A stretch of 8,608 bases of DNA, taken from an uncultured Clostridium sp. (GTDB taxonomy: Bacteria > Bacillota > Clostridia > Lachnospirales > Lachnospiraceae). Position 1 is the stretch's first letter, and each line of letters begins with the position of its first letter. A program made the translations under genes and the position numbers. A model generated the notes under the pieces. It was not told the DNA's origin. It made no database searches and saw nothing but the letters and a program-made list of their open reading frames with translations. The stretch is from positions 1-8,608 of the forward strand of contig URUX01000107.1 of the NCBI GenBank assembly GCA_900551135.1, read 5' to 3'. Of the stretch, positions 6,349 to 8,608 are shown piece by piece.

Positions 6349-6386
6349 GTGCTGTTGCAAAATGAGATTCATTTTGCAACACGCAC
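6349..6386. repeat. Long perfect hairpin downstream of the Spo0A-like gene
   Basis: TGTTGCAAAATGA (6353-6365), a 3-base loop and TCATTTTGCAACA (6369-6381) form a 13-bp perfect stem. GTGC/GCAC extends it to 17 bp with a single bulged C at 6382. No T-run follows on either strand, so it is not a standard intrinsic terminator. It could protect the 3' end of the Spo0A-like mRNA, act as a factor-dependent terminator, or be a dispersed repeat. Confidence 0.7.
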
Positions 6387-6521
6387 CAATGCCCGAAACC
6401 ATTTTCGTACAATGGTATCCCAGTCTCATAACAAATTCTGTCTCATTTTTCTATAACTGTCGTTAAATTTTATTCCTGTCTCCCTGTATGTTCTCTATAG
6501 AAAATCCCTTCTGCTTATTTG
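6387..6521. other. Non-coding stretch with small alternative hairpins
   Basis: No supportable gene is seen between 6321 and 6590. Two mutually exclusive small stems occur: CGAAA/TTTCG (6394-6407) and ACCATT/AATGGT (6398-6416). GTCTCAT is directly repeated at 6423-6429 and 6440-6446. TCTCATTTT (6441-6449) is the inverted copy of AAAATGAGA (6359-6367), giving an approximately 91-bp unit with 9-bp inverted ends. No transposase or known riboswitch pattern was recognised. Confidence 0.4.
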
Positions 6522-6562
6522 GTGATAACATCACAGAACCCACCTCTCTCTTATGGTATAGT
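6522..6562 (+). promoter_or_regulatory. Activator-type promoter of the ferredoxin/membrane-protein operon
   Basis: The palindrome GTGAT-AAC-ATCAC (6522-6534) precedes an extended -10, TGG-TATAGT (-10 at 6557-6562). At the 17-base spacing the -35 is CAGAAC, far from consensus. The palindrome is centred about 41 bases before the predicted start of transcription, the typical position of a class II activator. A closely similar element stands at the same distance in front of the SDR gene. Confidence 0.55.
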
Positions 6563-6577
6563 AGACCCAACAAGTTT

Positions 6578-6583
6578 GGGAGG
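6578..6583 (+). promoter_or_regulatory. Ribosome binding site fixing the ferredoxin GTG start
   Basis: GGGAGG lies seven bases before GTG 6591. The longer in-frame ATG at 6519 is upstream of the predicted -10 box and has no comparable site, so it is not the start. Confidence 0.75.
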
Positions 6584-6590
6584 TCTGATT

Positions 6591-6803
6591 GTGGAAAATA
6601 AACTCAGAAAAAAACGAAAAGCATTTGTAAATTCCAGTGACTGCGTTGCCTGCGGCTGCTGCGTAAAAGTCTGCCCCAGAAATGCCATTGAAGTCTGGAA
6701 AGGAATTATGGCAAAAGTAGATATGGAAAAATGTGTGGGATGCAGCAAATGTGCAAAGGAATGCCCTGCATCTGTAATTGAAATCCGGGAGGTGGCGTTA
6801 TGA
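6591..6803 (+). CDS. 2[4Fe-4S] bacterial-type ferredoxin
   Basis: This is a small soluble electron carrier of 70 residues. Two complete cluster-binding motifs are seen: C18-V-A-C21-G-C-C24-V-K-V-C28-P and C48-V-G-C51-S-K-C54-A-K-E-C58-P. An additional Cys23 lies inside the first motif. The N-terminus is markedly basic (KLRKKRK, residues 4-10), which is unusual for typically acidic clostridial ferredoxins and could favour contact with membrane lipid or an acidic partner. The start is the GTG at 6591, chosen for its GGGAGG site and the promoter position. Its stop overlaps the start of the next gene (ATGA), so the two are translationally coupled. The protein probably supplies or accepts electrons for the NapH-like membrane protein, much as a ferredoxin domain does in single-chain relatives; this partnership is inferred. 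Confidence 0.9.
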   Translation: MENKLRKKRKAFVNSSDCVACGCCVKVCPRNAIEVWKGIMAKVDMEKCVGCSKCAKECPASVIEIREVAL

Positions 6804-7369
6804 AAAAACACTGGTATGATTATCTTTGGATTTTGTCCCTCACCTACCTGATGCTGGGATTTTTTAATATCCTCTTTGCATGGATTGGACTGCTGTGCTT
6901 CTTCATTCCTTTGATTATCTCCGTCGTTAAAGGCACGAAAGGTTACTGCAACCGTTACTGCGGCAGAGGCCAGTTATTTGGACTTCTGGGCGGACGATTC
7001 GGACTTTCCAGAAAAAAGGATGTGCCAAATTGGATGAAAAGCAAAGGCTTCCGTTATGGATTCCTGATTTTCTTTTTTATTATGTTTTTTCAAATGCTCT
7101 GGAATACCTATCTGGTATTTTCCGGAGCCCAGGATTTGAAACAGGTTGTAACGCTTTTGTGGACCTTTAAGCTTCCATGGCGCTGGGCCTATCACGGCAC
7201 CTTGTTTCATCCCGGCGTTGCCCAGTTTGCATTTGGATTTTACAGCGTCATGCTGACCTCTACCGTTTTGGGATTTGTCACCATGATTTTATATAAACCC
7301 CGAAGCTGGTGTGTTTACTGTCCAATGGGAACTATGACCCAGCTTATCTGTAAGGCAAAAAACAGGTAA
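6800..7369 (+). CDS. NapH/NosR/CcoG-like integral membrane 4Fe-4S protein (Fer4_5-type), 4 predicted helices
   Basis: This is a 189-residue inner-membrane protein. Hydrophobic segments lie at about 8-25, 27-44, 85-107 and 142-165. Cysteine motifs at the cytoplasmic-side ends are GYCNRYCGRG (C50, C54) after helix 2 and WCVYCPMGT (C171, C174) after helix 4, plus Cys184. The pattern resembles the membrane core of NapH, NosR and YccM-type proteins, which pass electrons between quinols or flavins and iron-sulfur partners. Those relatives usually carry a C-terminal 2[4Fe-4S] domain. Here the chain ends 15 residues after C174 and the ferredoxin is a separate upstream gene overlapping by four bases, so the pair looks like a split version of the module. 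The ribosome binding site GGGAGGTGG lies in the end of the ferredoxin gene. The electron donor and acceptor are unknown, and no reductase gene is adjacent. Confidence 0.8.
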   Translation: MKKHWYDYLWILSLTYLMLGFFNILFAWIGLLCFFIPLIISVVKGTKGYCNRYCGRGQLFGLLGGRFGLSRKKDVPNWMKSKGFRYGFLIFFFIMFFQMLWNTYLVFSGAQDLKQVVTLLWTFKLPWRWAYHGTLFHPGVAQFAFGFYSVMLTSTVLGFVTMILYKPRSWCVYCPMGTMTQLICKAKNR

Positions 7370-7399
7370 TCCTCTCTCCTGCGTACAACGGTTGGAAAT

Positions 7400-7440
7400 G
7401 TAATAATATCACAGAAAAACTATTTCAAATCGGGTATAAT
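7400..7440 (+). promoter_or_regulatory. Activator-type promoter of the SDR gene
   Basis: GTAAT-AAT-ATCAC (7400-7412) is followed after 22 bases by a perfect TATAAT (7435-7440). The -35 position (CAGAAA) is poor. The element ATAAYATCACAGAA is shared with the ferredoxin promoter at 13 of 14 positions and at identical spacing, again centring the near-palindrome at about -41. Transcription should start near 7447. Confidence 0.6.
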
Positions 7441-7460
7441 ACAGACAGAAACAATGAAAC

Positions 7461-7467
7461 AGGAGGT
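7461..7467 (+). promoter_or_regulatory. Strong ribosome binding site deciding the SDR start
   Basis: AGGAGGT lies seven bases before ATG 7475. The ATG at 7454 lies upstream of this site and only about seven bases after the predicted start of transcription, so it is not used. Confidence 0.85.
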
Positions 7468-7474
7468 ATCCGTT

Positions 7475-8221
7475 ATGAGGTTAAAAAATAAAGTCGCTAT
7501 TATTACTGGCGGAAGCCGTGGAATCGGTTTTGCCACTGCCGATAAATTTTTAGAAGAAGGCGCTGTCGTAATTCTGACAGCCAGTACCCAGGAATCTGCT
7601 GACCATGCAGTTTCACAGTTAAAAGAAAAGCATCCAAATGGAGTTGTTGCAGGAATCAGCCCAAATCTGGCAAGCTTAAACTCTGTGCGGGAAGCATTTC
7701 AGCACGCTGCAGAAACCTATGGCTGCATCGATATTCTGGTAAACAATGCCGGAGTTTCTGAAAGCACTCCATTTACGGAATATACCGAGGAAATGTATGA
7801 TAAGGTTATGGATTTAAACGTAAAAGGCGTCTTTAACGCAACCCGCGTTGCCAGTGAATGTATGATTGCCAAGGGAAATGGCGTCATTCTCTCCACTTCC
7901 TCTATGGTCAGCATTTCCGGACAGCCAACCGGTTTTGCATATCCTGCATCTAAGTTTGCAGTCAACGGTCTGACCGTCTCTTTGGCCAGAGAACTTGGCC
8001 CCAAAGGAATCCGTGTCAATGCAGTAGCCCCTGGCATTACCGCAACAGACATGATGAAAGCCGTACCAAAGGAAGTCATCGACCCGCTTATCAGCCAGAT
8101 TCCTCTGCGCCGCCTTGGGCAGCCGGAAGATATTGCCAACGCATTTGTATTTTTAGCTTCTGACGAAGCCTCCTACATCACAGGAGTAGTACTGAGCGTA
8201 GACGGCATGGCGCGCAGCTGA
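7475..8221 (+). CDS. Short-chain dehydrogenase/reductase (FabG/BaiA-like classical SDR)
   Basis: This is a classical SDR of 248 residues, a cytoplasmic NAD(P)-dependent alcohol/ketone oxidoreductase. Motifs are the cofactor-binding TGGSRGIG (11-18), NNAG (90-93), and the catalytic tetrad Asn115, Ser143, Tyr156 and Lys160 (YPASK), then PGITATDM (186-193). The residues after strand beta-2 (TASTQES, 35-41) are small and polar rather than acidic, which leans toward NADP(H) as in FabG. Parts recall bile-acid BaiA enzymes: the TQE stretch, QLKEKHP, YPASK, and SVDGMARS near the C-terminus. It could thus be a hydroxysteroid dehydrogenase, but FabG-type 3-oxoacyl reductases and sugar alcohol dehydrogenases share the same motifs. 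There are no fatty-acid-synthesis or bai genes alongside to decide. Thioredoxin follows after 79 bases without a clear terminator, so they may be co-transcribed. Confidence 0.9.
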   Translation: MRLKNKVAIITGGSRGIGFATADKFLEEGAVVILTASTQESADHAVSQLKEKHPNGVVAGISPNLASLNSVREAFQHAAETYGCIDILVNNAGVSESTPFTEYTEEMYDKVMDLNVKGVFNATRVASECMIAKGNGVILSTSSMVSISGQPTGFAYPASKFAVNGLTVSLARELGPKGIRVNAVAPGITATDMMKAVPKEVIDPLISQIPLRRLGQPEDIANAFVFLASDEASYITGVVLSVDGMARS

Positions 8222-8300
8222 TGCATTATATATCTGAACCAAAACACTCTGTACCAATAAACTATTTCAGCAAATAATAAAAAAACAGGAGGATTTTATT

Positions 8301-8606
8301 ATGACCGCAATTACCATTAATAAAAATAATTTTCAGGAAGAAGTTTTAAACTCTGATAAACCCGTTCTTTTAGATTTCTGGGCAAGCTGGTGCGGCCCCT
8401 GCCGTATGGTCAGTCCTGTAATCGATGAAATCGCCAAAGAACGCCCTGACATTAAAGTAGGAAAGATTAACGTAGACGAACAGGAAGAACTGGCAGCCCA
8501 GTTCCGCATTATGAGCATCCCGACTTTGATGGTTATCAAAAATGGACAGATTGTAAAGCAGTCTATGGGAGCCCAGCCCAAAAACCAGATTCTGGCAATG
8601 TTATAA
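8301..8606 (+). CDS. trxA: Thioredoxin
   Basis: This is a small cytoplasmic dithiol-disulfide oxidoreductase of 101 residues, slightly shorter than the usual 104-110 because the C-terminal helix ends at QILAML. The active site is the canonical WCGPC (residues 30-34; Cys31 and Cys34), with the buried Asp25 and cis-Pro74 (SIPT) in place. The GAQPK motif near the end (90-94) is also typical. ATG 8301 has AGGAGG (8287-8292) eight bases upstream. The stop TAA is two bases before the window edge, so the gene is complete but any partner thioredoxin reductase or terminator lies outside. No activator-type element like those before the ferredoxin and SDR genes is seen, so it is probably expressed from the SDR promoter, perhaps with an extra weak promoter in the 79-base gap. 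Confidence 0.96.
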   Translation: MTAITINKNNFQEEVLNSDKPVLLDFWASWCGPCRMVSPVIDEIAKERPDIKVGKINVDEQEELAAQFRIMSIPTLMVIKNGQIVKQSMGAQPKNQILAML

Positions 8607-8608
8607 AA

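Noticed and set aside
6359..6449. Insertion sequence or CRISPR array
   Set aside because: There is no transposase, no clear target-site duplication, and the repeats are too few and too short for a CRISPR array.
6451..6460. Single CTATAACTGT resembling the operator motif upstream of the ferredoxin gene
   Set aside because: It is only a 9 of 10 match to CTAAAACTGT, is isolated, and lies about 100 bases from the promoter. It is too weak to call as an operator.
6519..6590. In-frame ATG extension of the ferredoxin by 24 residues
   Set aside because: The ATG at 6519 lies upstream of the predicted -10 box and lacks a ribosome binding site, while GTG 6591 has GGGAGG at the right distance. The extra residues also do not look like part of a ferredoxin.
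7717..8139. Minus-strand open frame opposite the SDR gene
   Set aside because: It lies entirely antisense to the SDR with intact catalytic motifs and has no start signals or family pattern.

Overview
The window reads as chromosomal DNA of an anaerobic, spore-former-related Firmicute, most likely a gut Lachnospiraceae (Clostridium cluster XIVa). The main clues are an oxygen-sensitive radical-SAM sulfatase maturase, a Spo0A-type DNA-binding domain, clostridial-style ferredoxin genes, a D,D-carboxypeptidase tailed with aromatic/glycine cell-wall-binding repeats, strong purine-rich ribosome binding sites and moderate G+C. The family-level assignment is inference; no rRNA or other marker gene is present.

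Left half (1-5750), all on the minus strand. In order of transcription from right to left these are: an XRE-S24 regulator (5025-5750), an anaerobic sulfatase maturase (3809-4930), a secreted S11 D-Ala-D-Ala carboxypeptidase with its own extended -10 promoter and a clear intrinsic terminator (2193-3638), and then a two-gene unit of an RmlD-like reductase (1177-2046) and a sodium:dicarboxylate/amino-acid symporter (1-1161) that runs off the left edge.

Centre (5751-5903). This is a dense divergent control region. The XRE-S24 regulator is transcribed leftwards from a near-consensus promoter. A small protein made of essentially only the Spo0A C-terminal DNA-binding domain, without a receiver domain, is transcribed rightwards. 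A repeated ACTGT-core motif covers both promoters: two identical 13-bp copies exactly 42 bp apart, an inverted copy, and an 18-bp palindrome lying between the -35 and -10 of the Spo0A-like gene. This is the most interesting part of the window, a probable two-gene regulatory switch.

Right half (5904-8608), all on the plus strand. The Spo0A-like gene is followed by a gene-free stretch of about 270 bases holding a long perfect hairpin. Then come a translationally coupled pair of a 2[4Fe-4S] ferredoxin and a four-helix NapH-like membrane protein, an SDR oxidoreductase resembling FabG and BaiA, and a thioredoxin. The ferredoxin and SDR promoters share a 13-bp near-palindrome at exactly the same distance from the -10 box (centred near -41), and neither has a good -35. 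One activator may therefore control both units, which would form a small redox regulon.

Several starts were moved inward from the longest open frame on ribosome-binding-site and promoter evidence (carboxypeptidase, Spo0A-like protein, ferredoxin, SDR).
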